DNA from: Streptomyces sp. DSM 15324
Lineage (GTDB): Bacteria > Actinomycetota > Actinomycetes > Streptomycetales > Streptomycetaceae
Reading direction: 5' to 3'
Length of the DNA stretch: 64,000 nt
Assembly: GCF_001514285.1 (NCBI RefSeq)
Contig: NZ_KQ949023.1
Coordinates: forward strand, 434,001 to 498,000
The position numbers and the translations under genes were made by a program. The first letter of the stretch is position 1. Each line of letters opens with the position of its first letter. The notes beneath the pieces are model-generated. The model saw only the letters and a list, made by a program, of their open reading frames with translations, made no database searches and was not told where the DNA came from. Shown here piece by piece: positions 43,085-51,521 of the stretch.

Positions 43085-46000
43085 ATGAGTACCCGACTGA
43101 TCCACCGCCCGGCGCGCACCACCCGCCCGCCGGCCGCCTCCGAGCCGCGCACCATAGAGGCCCCGCCCAACCTGCCCGAGGGCAAGGCGGGTTCCATCGC
43201 CACCTCGCTGCTGCCCGTCGCCGGCGTGATGTCCTCCGTCGTGATGATGACGGTCGTGCGCAACAGCCAGTTCGCCGGGCTCGGCGCGATCATCCTCGTC
43301 GTCACCCTGGTCGGCTCCCTCACCCTGGTCTTCTCCCAGCGCGGCAAGGCCCAGCGCACCCGTCGCACCCAGCGCGAGGCCTACCTCGCCTATCTGGAGG
43401 ACCTGCGCGAGGAGCTCAGCAAGGAGGAGCGGGAGCGCGCCGAGACCGCGCAGGTGCTCAACCCGCCGCCGGACGCGCTGTACGACATCGTCCGCGACCC
43501 GGCGCGGCTGTGGGAGCGCCGCCGCGTCGACGGCGACTTCCTGCGGGTGCGGGTCGGCACCGGCGAGATGCCGGTCCGGGACCTGAAGGTGGGCCAGCAG
43601 GGCTCCTCGGTGCTGACCCCGCCGGACCGGTTCATGCTGAACGAGGCGTCCGCGCTGATGTCCCGCTTCCGCACCGGCACCGACCTGCCGCTCACCGTGC
43701 CGCTGGACCGCGTCGGCAACATCAGTGTCGTCGGCGCCCGCGAGGACACCCTGCGGGTCGCCCGCGCGCTGCTCGTCCAGGCCGCCGCCACGCACGCACC
43801 CGACGACGTGGCGTTCGCGCTCGCCGCGCCCGGCGACCGGATCGCCGACTGGGAATGGGCGAAGTGGCTGCCCCACCTCCTCGACCCCGAGCAGTACGAC
43901 GGCCCCGTCGCCGCCCGCCGGATCGCGCCCTCCGTGCCCCAGCTGGCCCGGCGGATCGGCCCCGAGCTGCGCCGCCGCGCCTCCTTCGCGGCCGAGGTGC
44001 GCCGTGGCCTGTCCGGCAAGGACGCCCTCGGTATGACCTCCCGGCTGCTCGTCGTCGCCGACGCGCACGGCGACGACGCCGTCGACCTGCCCCGCCCCGA
44101 CGACGCCGTCGGCCTGCGGGAGATGGGTGTCACCATCCTGCACCTGCTCGACGAACGGGTGCAGGAGCCCGGCAGCGTCGGCGTGCGGATCACCGTCGAC
44201 GGCGAGCGGATCGCCATCGAGGACCTGCGCGAGGAGGAGCCGATCGGCGCCCACGGCACGGTCGACGAGATCGGCGTCCCGTTCGCCGAGGGCTTCGCCC
44301 GGATGCTCGCCCCGCTCAGGCTGTCCGCCGACTCGATGGCCGCCGACGCCCCGCTCTCCGGCCCGGTCGACTTCGCCGAACTCCTCGGCATCGAGGACGT
44401 GGCCGACCTCGACCTGACCCGGCTGTGGGCGCCGCGCGGCGAACGCGCCTTCCTGCGCGTGCCCATCGGCGTCAGCGACTCCCACGAACCCGTCCTGCTC
44501 GACCTGAAGGAGTCCTCCGAGCTGGGCATGGGCCCGCACGGCCTATGTGTCGGCGCCACCGGCTCCGGCAAGTCCGAACTGCTGCGCACCCTGGTGCTCG
44601 CCCTCGTCGCCACGCACCCGCCGGAGGACCTCGCCATGGTCCTCGTCGACTACAAGGGCGGCGCGACCTTCGCCCCCTTCGCCGGCCTCCCGCACGTGGC
44701 CGGCGTCATCACCAACCTGGAGAACCAGGCAGGGCTCGTCGAACGCGTCCACGCCTCCCTGGCCGGCGAGGTCAAGCGCCGCCAGCAGGTCCTCAAGGAC
44801 GCCGGGAACGTCGCCGACATCGGCCACTACGCCGCCCTGCGCGCCGAGAAGCGCCCCGATCTCGACCCGCTGCCGCACCTCTTCGTGGTCATCGACGAGT
44901 TCGGCGAACTCCTCACCGCCAAGCCCGACTTCATCGACCTGTTCCTCTCCATCGGCCGCATCGGCCGCTCGATCGGCGTGCACCTGCTGCTGTCCAGCCA
45001 GCGCATCGAGGGCGGCAAGCTCAAGGGCCTCGACACCTACCTGTCGTACCGGCTCGGCCTGCGTACCTTCTCCGCCGACGAGTCCCGCACGGTCCTCGAC
45101 ACCACCGACGCCTTCCACCTGCCGCCGCTGCCCGGCTTCGGCTACCTCAAGGTCGACACCAGCCACTACGAGCGCTTCAAGGCCGGCTACGTCTCCGGCG
45201 CCTACAGCGGCCCGGTGCGCCGCGAGCAGGAGGACACCGGCCCGCTCGCCCTGGAGTACGAGGCCTACAACACCCTCGGCCAGGAGGAGGGCGCCGCCCC
45301 GCAGGAGCCGCAGATGCGGCGCCGGGAGACCGGGCCCACCGAGATGGGCGTCATGGTCCAGCAGATCGAGGGCGCCGGCGCCCGCCCCGTACGCCAGATC
45401 TGGCTGCCCCCGCTGCCCGAGGCGATCGCCCTCGACAAGGTGGCCGGTCCCCTCGAGGTCGGCCCGCGCGGCACCCAGCTCGCCAAACGGCGCGGACCGC
45501 TCCAGGTGCCGTTGGGCGTCCTCGACGACCCCACCAAGCAGTGGCAGGGCCAGTGGTACCTGGACCTCACCATGGCGGGCGGCCACGCGGCGGTCATCGG
45601 CGGCCCGCAGTCCGGCAAGACCACCCTGCTGCGCACCCTCGCCCTCTCCCTGGCGCTCACCCACACCCCGCAGGAGGTCGGCGTCTACGGCCTCGACCTG
45701 GTCGGCGGCGGACTCCAGGCGCTCGCCGGGCTCCCGCACGTCGGCGGGGTCGCCGGCCGTGCCGACCGGGAGCGCGCCGCCCGCACCATCGACTCCGTGC
45801 GCGGCATGCTCGACCAGCGCGAGGAACTCTTCCGCGTCCACACCATCGACTCGCTGGAGCAGCTGCGCACCCTGCGCGCCGCGGGCCGCCTCCCCGAGCT
45901 GGCCTCCACCGAGATCGTGCTGCTCATCGACGGCTTCGGCGCGCTGCGCGACGACTTCGAGGAACTGGACGACGCGGTCGTCGACATCCTCAAGCGCGGC

Positions 46001-47062
46001 GGCGGCTACGGCATCCACGTCGTCGCGGGCATGCTCCGCTGGAACGACGTCCGCATCGCGACCCAGTCCCAGTTCGGCACCCGCGTCGAGCTGCGCCTGA
46101 ACGACCCGAGCGAGTCCAGCATCGAACGCAAGCTCGCCCAGACCCTCGCGCCCGACGAGAAGGGCCGGGTCCTCACCGACGGCAAACTGTTCGCCCAGGT
46201 CGCGCTGCCCCGCACCGACGGTCTGGCCGACACCGCCGACCTCGGCGCGGTCCTGGAGCGTGCCGCCCGGACGATCCGGGCCACCTGGACCGGCGAGGTC
46301 GCCCAGCCCGTACGGGTCCTCCCGCACCTCCTCGAACCGCACATGCTGCCCGGCCCGTCCGCCGAACCCCGCCGGGTCGCCGTCGGCCTGGACCAGACCC
46401 ACCTGGCGCCGGTCCTGCTCGACCTGTTCCACCACGACCAGCACCTGCTGATCATGGGCGACAGCGAATGCGGCAAGACCAACCTGCTCAAGGTGATCGC
46501 CCAGGGCCTGATCGAGCGCTACGGCGACGACGAGCTGGTCTTCGGCATCATGGACCCGCGGCGCGGGCTGCGCGGCGCGATCCCGGAGGAGTACCGGGGC
46601 GGCTACGCCTACAACGCCAAGCTCGCCGCCGGCCTCGCCGCGGGCATCGTCACCGAACTCGACAAACGGCTGCCCGACGAGAGCACGGACGCCTCCGACC
46701 TGGAGCCCGGCAGCTTCTCGGGCCCGCGGATCGTGATCCTGGTCGACGACTACGACGTCCTCACCACCGCCGGGCAGCAGCCCCTCGCCCCCTTCCTCCC
46801 GTACATCCCCTCGGCCCAGGACATCGGTCTGCACTTCGTCCTGACCCGACGGGTCGCGGGCGCCTCCCGCGGTCTGTACGAGCCGCTGCTGATGGGCCTG
46901 CGCGAGTCCGGTGCGGCGGCGCTGGTGATGTCCGGCGACCGCAGCGAGGGCCAGCTCTTCACCGGTGTCTACGCCTCCCAGCAGCCGCCCGGCCGCGGTG
47001 TGCTGGTCCGCAGGGGCGAGCCGAACCGACTGATCCAGACCGTCCACGCGGGGACGAGGTAG
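43085..47062 (+). CDS. eccC: Type VII secretion ATPase EccC (FtsK/SpoIIIE, three ATPase domains)
   Basis: Motor of the ESX machine, 1,325 aa, in the fused EccCa-EccCb form. Two N-terminal membrane helices (about residues 38-83) lead to a cytosolic region with three FtsK domains: Walker A GATGSGKSE (about 488) with VVIDEFGEL, GGPQSGKTT (about 838) with LLIDGFGAL, and GDSECGKTN (about 1124) with ILVDDYDVL. All three Walker A lysines are kept, but the third loop is unusual in having Glu-Cys before Gly. It recognises Esx substrates through the last domain. ATG 43085, AAGGACAG upstream. Confidence 0.95.
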   Translation: MSTRLIHRPARTTRPPAASEPRTIEAPPNLPEGKAGSIATSLLPVAGVMSSVVMMTVVRNSQFAGLGAIILVVTLVGSLTLVFSQRGKAQRTRRTQREAYLAYLEDLREELSKEERERAETAQVLNPPPDALYDIVRDPARLWERRRVDGDFLRVRVGTGEMPVRDLKVGQQGSSVLTPPDRFMLNEASALMSRFRTGTDLPLTVPLDRVGNISVVGAREDTLRVARALLVQAAATHAPDDVAFALAAPGDRIADWEWAKWLPHLLDPEQYDGPVAARRIAPSVPQLARRIGPELRRRASFAAEVRRGLSGKDALGMTSRLLVVADAHGDDAVDLPRPDDAVGLREMGVTILHLLDERVQEPGSVGVRITVDGERIAIEDLREEEPIGAHGTVDEIGVPFAEGFARMLAPLRLSADSMAADAPLSGPVDFAELLGIEDVADLDLTRLWAPRGERAFLRVPIGVSDSHEPVLLDLKESSELGMGPHGLCVGATGSGKSELLRTLVLALVATHPPEDLAMVLVDYKGGATFAPFAGLPHVAGVITNLENQAGLVERVHASLAGEVKRRQQVLKDAGNVADIGHYAALRAEKRPDLDPLPHLFVVIDEFGELLTAKPDFIDLFLSIGRIGRSIGVHLLLSSQRIEGGKLKGLDTYLSYRLGLRTFSADESRTVLDTTDAFHLPPLPGFGYLKVDTSHYERFKAGYVSGAYSGPVRREQEDTGPLALEYEAYNTLGQEEGAAPQEPQMRRRETGPTEMGVMVQQIEGAGARPVRQIWLPPLPEAIALDKVAGPLEVGPRGTQLAKRRGPLQVPLGVLDDPTKQWQGQWYLDLTMAGGHAAVIGGPQSGKTTLLRTLALSLALTHTPQEVGVYGLDLVGGGLQALAGLPHVGGVAGRADRERAARTIDSVRGMLDQREELFRVHTIDSLEQLRTLRAAGRLPELASTEIVLLIDGFGALRDDFEELDDAVVDILKRGGGYGIHVVAGMLRWNDVRIATQSQFGTRVELRLNDPSESSIERKLAQTLAPDEKGRVLTDGKLFAQVALPRTDGLADTADLGAVLERAARTIRATWTGEVAQPVRVLPHLLEPHMLPGPSAEPRRVAVGLDQTHLAPVLLDLFHHDQHLLIMGDSECGKTNLLKVIAQGLIERYGDDELVFGIMDPRRGLRGAIPEEYRGGYAYNAKLAAGLAAGIVTELDKRLPDESTDASDLEPGSFSGPRIVILVDDYDVLTTAGQQPLAPFLPYIPSAQDIGLHFVLTRRVAGASRGLYEPLLMGLRESGAAALVMSGDRSEGQLFTGVYASQQPPGRGVLVRRGEPNRLIQTVHAGTR

Positions 47063-47070
47063 AGGGACCC

Positions 47071-48492
47071 ATGACGAAGGACGTCGTCGCGCTCACGAAG
47101 AAGATGCCCGACCCGCTCAGCGTGATCGCCGGCCTGCTCTCGGGCGGCCCCGACACCCTGGTCGGCGCGGAGGAGGACGGGGCGCTGGTCCGGCTGCACG
47201 ACGAGCAGGGCCGCCCCCTGCTCTCGGTGGAGGCCCCGCTGCTCGTCCAGGTCAGGGGAGAGGCCCGGCGGCTCCTCGGCGCCGACGAACCGGAGGTCCC
47301 GTACTGGTGGACCGAGGCCCGCGCCACCACCGGGGTGCGCGAGGCGGAGGCCCTGGCCGGCACGTTCGCGGCTCGGGTCGCGACCCTGGTCGGCGGCACC
47401 GCCTGGCCCCCGGAGGCCGCGTCCTCCCTCGCCGTGGTGAACACCGAGGGGATGACCGCCGTCCCCGTACCGGCCGCCGCGCAGCCCGCCGTCGACGTGC
47501 TCACCGACAAGGTGGCCGTGGTCATCCAGGACCGCCCGGTGGTGGCGATGACGGCCTGGCTCGCGGACACCTTCCGCGCCGCCGCCGAAGCCGAGCTCGG
47601 CCTGCAGATCGTGACGCCGGCCGGCACCCGGCTCTCCCCGGCGGTCCGGGGAGCGCTGCCCGGCTGGCCCTCGCGCTGGGTGGTGCAGGACGAGGGGTGC
47701 GGCTACTACGACGGCCTGTCCGGCGCGGTCCTCACGTGGGCGAACGGCGCGTTCGTGACGGTCGGGTCCCCGGAGGCGACCCCCGAGGACCCGCGCACCC
47801 CGGTCGCCGAGTCCTTCACCCACGAGATCGCCGACTCCGGCGAGCGCCAGCTCGCGATCTCCTTCCGCTGTGTCCACCCGGCCGACGACCGGCTGGTCCT
47901 CGGCGGCGCCCTGGAGGCGGTCTGGCGCGAGATCACCGGTGAGCCGCCGGCCGGCTGGGGCACCGAGGAACCCGCCAACCTGCCCTGGTCGCTGCGCCAG
48001 GTGACGGACGTGGCGTTCGAGCGCGCACCGGCGCCGACCTGGCTGGTGGTCGTCGGCACCCCGGAGCGCCCGGCGCTGGCGACGGTCCGGGTCTCCCGTA
48101 CGAAGGGGGGCGTGGAGGAGGACGTCACGCTGGCCTTCGGCTACGGCCCCGGCGAGACCGTCCCCACGGACGCCTCGATCATGAGGGCGGCGGAGATCCT
48201 GGCCACCCGCCACGACCTGCAGTCGATGCTGGTCCAGGTCCGCAGGGCCCGCCGCGACCTCGCTGTCCCGCCCCGCTTCGAGGGCCCGGGAGTCCCGTAC
48301 GCCTTCGTCCTCGGCGCCGAGGAGGTCCGTACGATGCCCGGCGACCGGGCCAGGCGTACGCCCCTGCGCCAGAAACCCCGCGAGCTGGGTCCGAAGACCC
48401 GGCCGGCCCTCTACTACCCGTTCCCGGGCAACCCGTCGGACCTGTCGGGCTGGAAGGACTTCGAGGAACTGATGAGGCACCTGAAGGGCTGA
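47071..48492 (+). CDS. ESX-associated protein (DUF6177-like)
   Basis: Soluble protein of 473 aa beginning MTKDVVALTKKMPDPLSVIAGLLSGG, 8 nt after eccC, so part of the same operon. I recall similar proteins beside Streptomyces type VII genes under DUF6177, not verified. Trp-rich segments (PYWWTEARATTG, WEDLPWSLRQV-like) and a C-terminal basic region (RTPLRQKPRELGP, then YYPFPGN) are visible. No membrane helix, no catalytic motif. Function is unknown; an accessory or export-control role is possible. Confidence 0.7.
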   Translation: MTKDVVALTKKMPDPLSVIAGLLSGGPDTLVGAEEDGALVRLHDEQGRPLLSVEAPLLVQVRGEARRLLGADEPEVPYWWTEARATTGVREAEALAGTFAARVATLVGGTAWPPEAASSLAVVNTEGMTAVPVPAAAQPAVDVLTDKVAVVIQDRPVVAMTAWLADTFRAAAEAELGLQIVTPAGTRLSPAVRGALPGWPSRWVVQDEGCGYYDGLSGAVLTWANGAFVTVGSPEATPEDPRTPVAESFTHEIADSGERQLAISFRCVHPADDRLVLGGALEAVWREITGEPPAGWGTEEPANLPWSLRQVTDVAFERAPAPTWLVVVGTPERPALATVRVSRTKGGVEEDVTLAFGYGPGETVPTDASIMRAAEILATRHDLQSMLVQVRRARRDLAVPPRFEGPGVPYAFVLGAEEVRTMPGDRARRTPLRQKPRELGPKTRPALYYPFPGNPSDLSGWKDFEELMRHLKG

Positions 48493-48527
48493 GGAGACCC
48501 TGAGAAGACCCTGAGAAGACCCGTACC

Positions 48528-49676
48528 TCAGGCGGACGCCTTCCCTCTCTCCCGGGCGCCCCGCAGGGGATCCTCCCGGAACGCCCACTCCATCCGGGGC
48601 TCGATCACCACCCGGAACACCCGCCGCACGGGCGAGGTGCACAACAGCGTGACGGCCACGGCGATCAGGACACTGACGGCGATCTCCCCGACATGCCGGT
48701 GCAGCCAGGGGTGGTCGAACCACCCCCGGTACTCCGCTGCCTTGAGCAGGAACCCGTGCAGCAGATAGCCGTACAGCGTCCCCGCCCCGAGCGAGGTGAA
48801 CCACAGCGTCCGCCCCGGCACCCAGGAGAGGAAACCGGCGGTCAGCACCAACGAGCATCCGAACAGCGCGAGTTGCATGACGGGCCCGACCCACCACGGA
48901 GCGCCCAGCTCCTGGGCGGAGTCACGGTGGTAGAACCACGCCGCGTTCATCCGCGGCACCGCCCACCAGGCGAAGCCCAGCGCGAGGACGAACACCGGCA
49001 CGGCCGCGACACGCACCGAACGGCGCCGCACCAGCCGGACGTGCTCGGCCCGCAGACACAGCCCCAGCACGAAGAACGGCAGGAACTGCAGCACCCGCTG
49101 CAGATCGAGGTCGTCCCCGATGCCGGGGCTGACGGACGCCAGCACGGCGATGCCGAGCGCGACCGGCAGCGGATGGCGCAGGGTCTTCCACAGCGGAGTG
49201 GTCAGCCGCCAGATGAACAGCGCGATCAGGAACCAGGTCAGGTAGTAGGGCTCGAGGAGACTGATCTCCTGGCCGGGGCTGTGATCGCCGTAGCGCTTGA
49301 AGAGCGAGTAGCCGGTCTCGAACACGACGTACGGTACGACGAGCCCGGTGACCAGCCGCTTCACCCGGCTCGGGCTCGCGTCGAAACTCCGGGAGAAGTA
49401 CCCGGAGACGATGATGAACGCCGGCATGTGGAAGGCGTACACGACCAGGTACGCCGCCTGGAGCAGTCGGCTGTCGCCCTTGAGGGGCTCCCAGGCGTGG
49501 GCCACGGCCACCAGCACGATCGCCAGGTACTTGGCGTTGTCGAAGAACGCGTCACGCCGGCCCGACGGCCGCTGCGACGGTCGCCCGGCGGATCTGTCCG
49601 GGGCCGGGCGGTGCTGGTCGTTCCGGTTCTGGGACGAGCGCGGGCTCCGAACGAGAGACGAGACGGCGTGGAACAT
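48528..49676 (-). CDS. Acyltransferase 3 family membrane protein
   Basis: Integral membrane O-acyltransferase-like protein of about 382 aa with around ten helices. The opening FFDNAKYLAIVLVAVAHAWEPL, carrying the active-site His region, and FHMPAFIIVSGYFSRSF are typical of the fucose 4-O-acetyltransferase-like branch. Start ATG 49676 was chosen (MFHAVSSLV) with AGGGTG upstream; the frame is open to 49784 but the extension is not family-like. Acceptor unknown, probably a cell-surface glycan. It converges on the ESX operon. Confidence 0.85.
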   Translation of the reverse strand: MFHAVSSLVRSPRSSQNRNDQHRPAPDRSAGRPSQRPSGRRDAFFDNAKYLAIVLVAVAHAWEPLKGDSRLLQAAYLVVYAFHMPAFIIVSGYFSRSFDASPSRVKRLVTGLVVPYVVFETGYSLFKRYGDHSPGQEISLLEPYYLTWFLIALFIWRLTTPLWKTLRHPLPVALGIAVLASVSPGIGDDLDLQRVLQFLPFFVLGLCLRAEHVRLVRRRSVRVAAVPVFVLALGFAWWAVPRMNAAWFYHRDSAQELGAPWWVGPVMQLALFGCSLVLTAGFLSWVPGRTLWFTSLGAGTLYGYLLHGFLLKAAEYRGWFDHPWLHRHVGEIAVSVLIAVAVTLLCTSPVRRVFRVVIEPRMEWAFREDPLRGARERGKASA

Positions 49677-50053
49677 TTGAGGCACCCTAGTGCCGCTCGT
49701 GCGTATGCGTAAAACATCGCAGGTCATTCTCGTAAGGACGCAAGCGGTCCGCCGATCACACCGCTCGTCTGCCCGAGATGTCATGATTCATACCGACTAA
49801 AAGGCGCATAACGCCCTGCCGCGTGCGGGTGTTGACGTGCTGTCGGCCCTCATTGCGAAATAGCCGCGCCCATGGTGGGTGGAGAGGGAAACGATCTCCC
49901 GCAATTCCCGTGCGGGGCGCGCCTCGAATTACCGCGCGGCACAACCGTTCCCGAACGGTCACCGCGATGATGCGTCACGGGCCGCATGGGAAGCCCGTGT
50001 TGGTGGCACGATGGTCTCGGGAGTGCGGACCAATCGAGGGTGTGTGATCAGTC
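49677..50053. other. Intergenic region, no gene seen
   Basis: 377 nt between the divergent acyltransferase and small membrane protein genes. It is less GC-rich than its surroundings (for example around 49740-49810). No ORF with a convincing start and no strong hairpin was found; promoters for both flanks probably lie here. Confidence 0.4.
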
Positions 50054-50248
50054 GTGGCGATTTCACTGTCAGTGGTGCTGCTGTTGGCCATCATCCTGGT
50101 GGTGCTGATCCGAGGAGGCAGCATCAAGGCGGGCCCCGCCATAGTCGCCATCCTCTTCGGCTTCTTCCTCGCCTCCAGCGGCATGGCGCCGTCGATCAAC
50201 CGGTTCCTCAACTCGCTGGCCGACACCATCAACTCGATCAGCTTCTGA
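50054..50248 (+). CDS. Small two-helix membrane protein
   Basis: Protein of 64 aa from GTG 50054 (MAISLSVVLLLAIILVVLIRGG), with two hydrophobic helices separated by GGSIKAGP and a short polar tail ending SLADTINSISF. GAGGG lies about 12 nt upstream. Short conserved membrane proteins of this form are common in Streptomyces; no function is known. Confidence 0.65.
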   Translation: MAISLSVVLLLAIILVVLIRGGSIKAGPAIVAILFGFFLASSGMAPSINRFLNSLADTINSISF

Positions 50249-50259
50249 GGCCGCGGCGG

Positions 50260-50478
50260 CTACGGACGGCGGTAACCGTCACTCTGGGTCGGCGAGGTGC
50301 CGTGCATCGACATCGCGTTGTAGGAGACGCGGTCGTGGTGCGCCCGCAGCCGGCGGTCCTGCTCGATGAGGAGCCCGTCCGCGTTCTCGGTGGCGCGGTT
50401 CCCCCGGCGCAGCAGCTTGACGATCAGGAAGACCGCCAGCGCGATCATGACCCCGAACACGACCCCCAGCTCGACCAC
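50260..50478 (-). CDS. Small single-pass membrane protein
   Basis: Protein of 72 aa from GTG 50478 (MVELGVVFGVMIALAVFLIVKLLRR): one N-terminal membrane helix, a basic stop-transfer, then a soluble tail with HHDRVSYNAMSMHG. The frame is open to 50589, but that stretch is Arg/Pro-rich and lacks a membrane or domain match. It converges on the preceding small gene with an 11-nt gap. Function is unknown. Confidence 0.6.
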   Translation of the reverse strand: MVELGVVFGVMIALAVFLIVKLLRRGNRATENADGLLIEQDRRLRAHHDRVSYNAMSMHGTSPTQSDGYRRP

Positions 50479-50656
50479 CGCAACCCCCGTCCGCGCGCGA
50501 CCCACTCCCGCGCCCCACGGTAGCGGCGACGCCGGGGCGCACTGAAGACGCGGGGAACGAATCAAGCCACCGGCCCGGTCGGTCACCACCGGCCCGGTCG
50601 GTCACCGATCCGGCAGGGGCATGCCACCCGTCACGGTGATCATGAATGATGGGCAC

Positions 50657-50887
50657 ATGGATCCTCGATTAAGCCGCATCGTCGGCACAGTGCTCCTGCT
50701 GCTCGGCATCACCGTCGTGCTCTGGCGGGCCCTCGGCAGCCCCCGGGACTGGGAGGGCGACATGAGACTGCTCCGCAGCGCCCTCATGCTGGGGGCCCTC
50801 GGGGTGATCGGCCTCAGCGCACGACTGATCTTCCCCGGCACCCGGAGCGAGGCACCGGACGACACGTCCGAGAAGGCCGACAGCTGA
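50657..50887 (+). CDS. Small two-helix membrane protein
   Basis: Protein of 76 aa from ATG 50657 (MDPRLSRIVGTVLLLLGITVVLW), with two membrane helices (about 8-24 and 38-57) and an acidic tail. ATG 50642 (MNDGHMDPR) is an alternative start. A large hairpin follows 30 nt after the stop. No family is recognised. Confidence 0.6.
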   Translation: MDPRLSRIVGTVLLLLGITVVLWRALGSPRDWEGDMRLLRSALMLGALGVIGLSARLIFPGTRSEAPDDTSEKADS

Positions 50888-50916
50888 CGGCGCCCCCGCC
50901 CGGACCCCGGGAACGA

Positions 50917-50962
50917 CCGAAGGCCCAGGGAGAGGATTCCGACCTCTCGCCTGGGCCTTCGG
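50917..50962. terminator. Long hairpin terminator between small gene and tRNA-Gly
   Basis: 19-bp stem with one bulged G (50917-50935 with 50943-50962) and a 7-nt loop. It serves both the plus-strand membrane-protein gene and the minus-strand tRNA, whose 3' end is at 50970. Confidence 0.8.
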
Positions 50963-50969
50963 CGTGAAG

Positions 50970-51040
50970 AGCGGGCGACGGGAATCGAACCCGCGTAGCT
51001 AGTTTGGAAGACTAGGGCTCTACCATTGAGCTACGCCCGC
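50970..51040 (-). tRNA. tRNA-Gly (anticodon UCC)
   Basis: 71-nt cloverleaf on the minus strand: acceptor GCGGGCG/CGCCCGC with discriminator T at 50970, D-arm GCTCAATGGTAGAGC, anticodon loop CTTCCAA (TCC), and T-arm CGGGTTCGATTCCCG. CCA is not encoded. Confidence 0.96.
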
Positions 51041-51206
51041 ACAGCGCGCGCCGCAGGTCAGCGGACCACGGCACTGCACGCATCGTAGCGGGTCGACGCC
51101 GCCGCCCGCACATCCCTTCCCGGTGCGCGCCCCCGCCCGCTCCCCGTGCTCCGCAAATGCGGCGGTCAGGCGGCCTGCGGGCATGTACCCTACGTGTCGC
51201 ACCAGA

Positions 51207-51280
51207 CGGGGTGTGGCGCAGCTTGGTAGCGCGTCCGCTTTGGGAGCGGAAGGCCGTGGGTTCAAATCCCGCCACCCCGA
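51207..51280 (+). tRNA. tRNA-Pro (anticodon UGG)
   Basis: 74-nt cloverleaf: acceptor CGGGGTG pairing with CACCCCG, discriminator A, D-arm GCGCAGCTTGGTAGCGC, anticodon loop TTTGGGA (TGG), T-arm GTGGGTTCAAATCCCGC. It is directly followed by CCA at 51281-51283, so the tail may be encoded. Confidence 0.96.
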
Positions 51281-51290
51281 CCACCTGCGC

Positions 51291-51345
51291 GATCACCCGC
51301 GCCGTCCACCTGTGTGATCACCCGCGCCGTCCACCTGTGTGATCA
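51291..51345 (+). repeat. 25-bp tandem repeat after tRNA-Pro
   Basis: Two exact 25-bp copies (51291-51315 and 51316-51340), each beginning GATCACCCGCGCCGTCCACC, and the first bases of a third (GATCAC). Located between tRNA-Pro and the tig promoter. Confidence 0.85.
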
Positions 51346-51373
51346 CACCCCGTGCCTGGCCAGTGATCGACTT

Positions 51374-51402
51374 TTGGGCGGTTCACCCGCTGCGGTTACT
51401 AT
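51374..51402 (+). promoter_or_regulatory. Promoter of tig
   Basis: TTGGGC (51374-51379), 17-nt spacer, TACTAT (51397-51402). It leaves a leader of about 110 nt before the GTG start. Confidence 0.5.
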
Positions 51403-51521
51403 GCAAGCTGCGCGCTCGTGTGTCCCGGCCCACCCGGCCGGTGAAACCTCCCGGGCGGCGAATCGCCGGGCCTGTCGGGCTCCGGCGAACCCCAAGAAGT
51501 CAGCCACAAGGAGACCGAACC

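Noticed and set aside
44543..47047. 834-codon minus-strand frame inside eccC
   Set aside because: Shadow; the plus strand carries three FtsK ATPase domains.
43510..48492. 1,660-codon frame joined to the gene at 47071
   Set aside because: The part before 47071 is an out-of-frame shadow of eccC; only the segment from ATG 47071 has its own start and coding character.
51291..51345. CRISPR array
   Set aside because: Repeats are directly contiguous with no spacers, and there are no cas genes.
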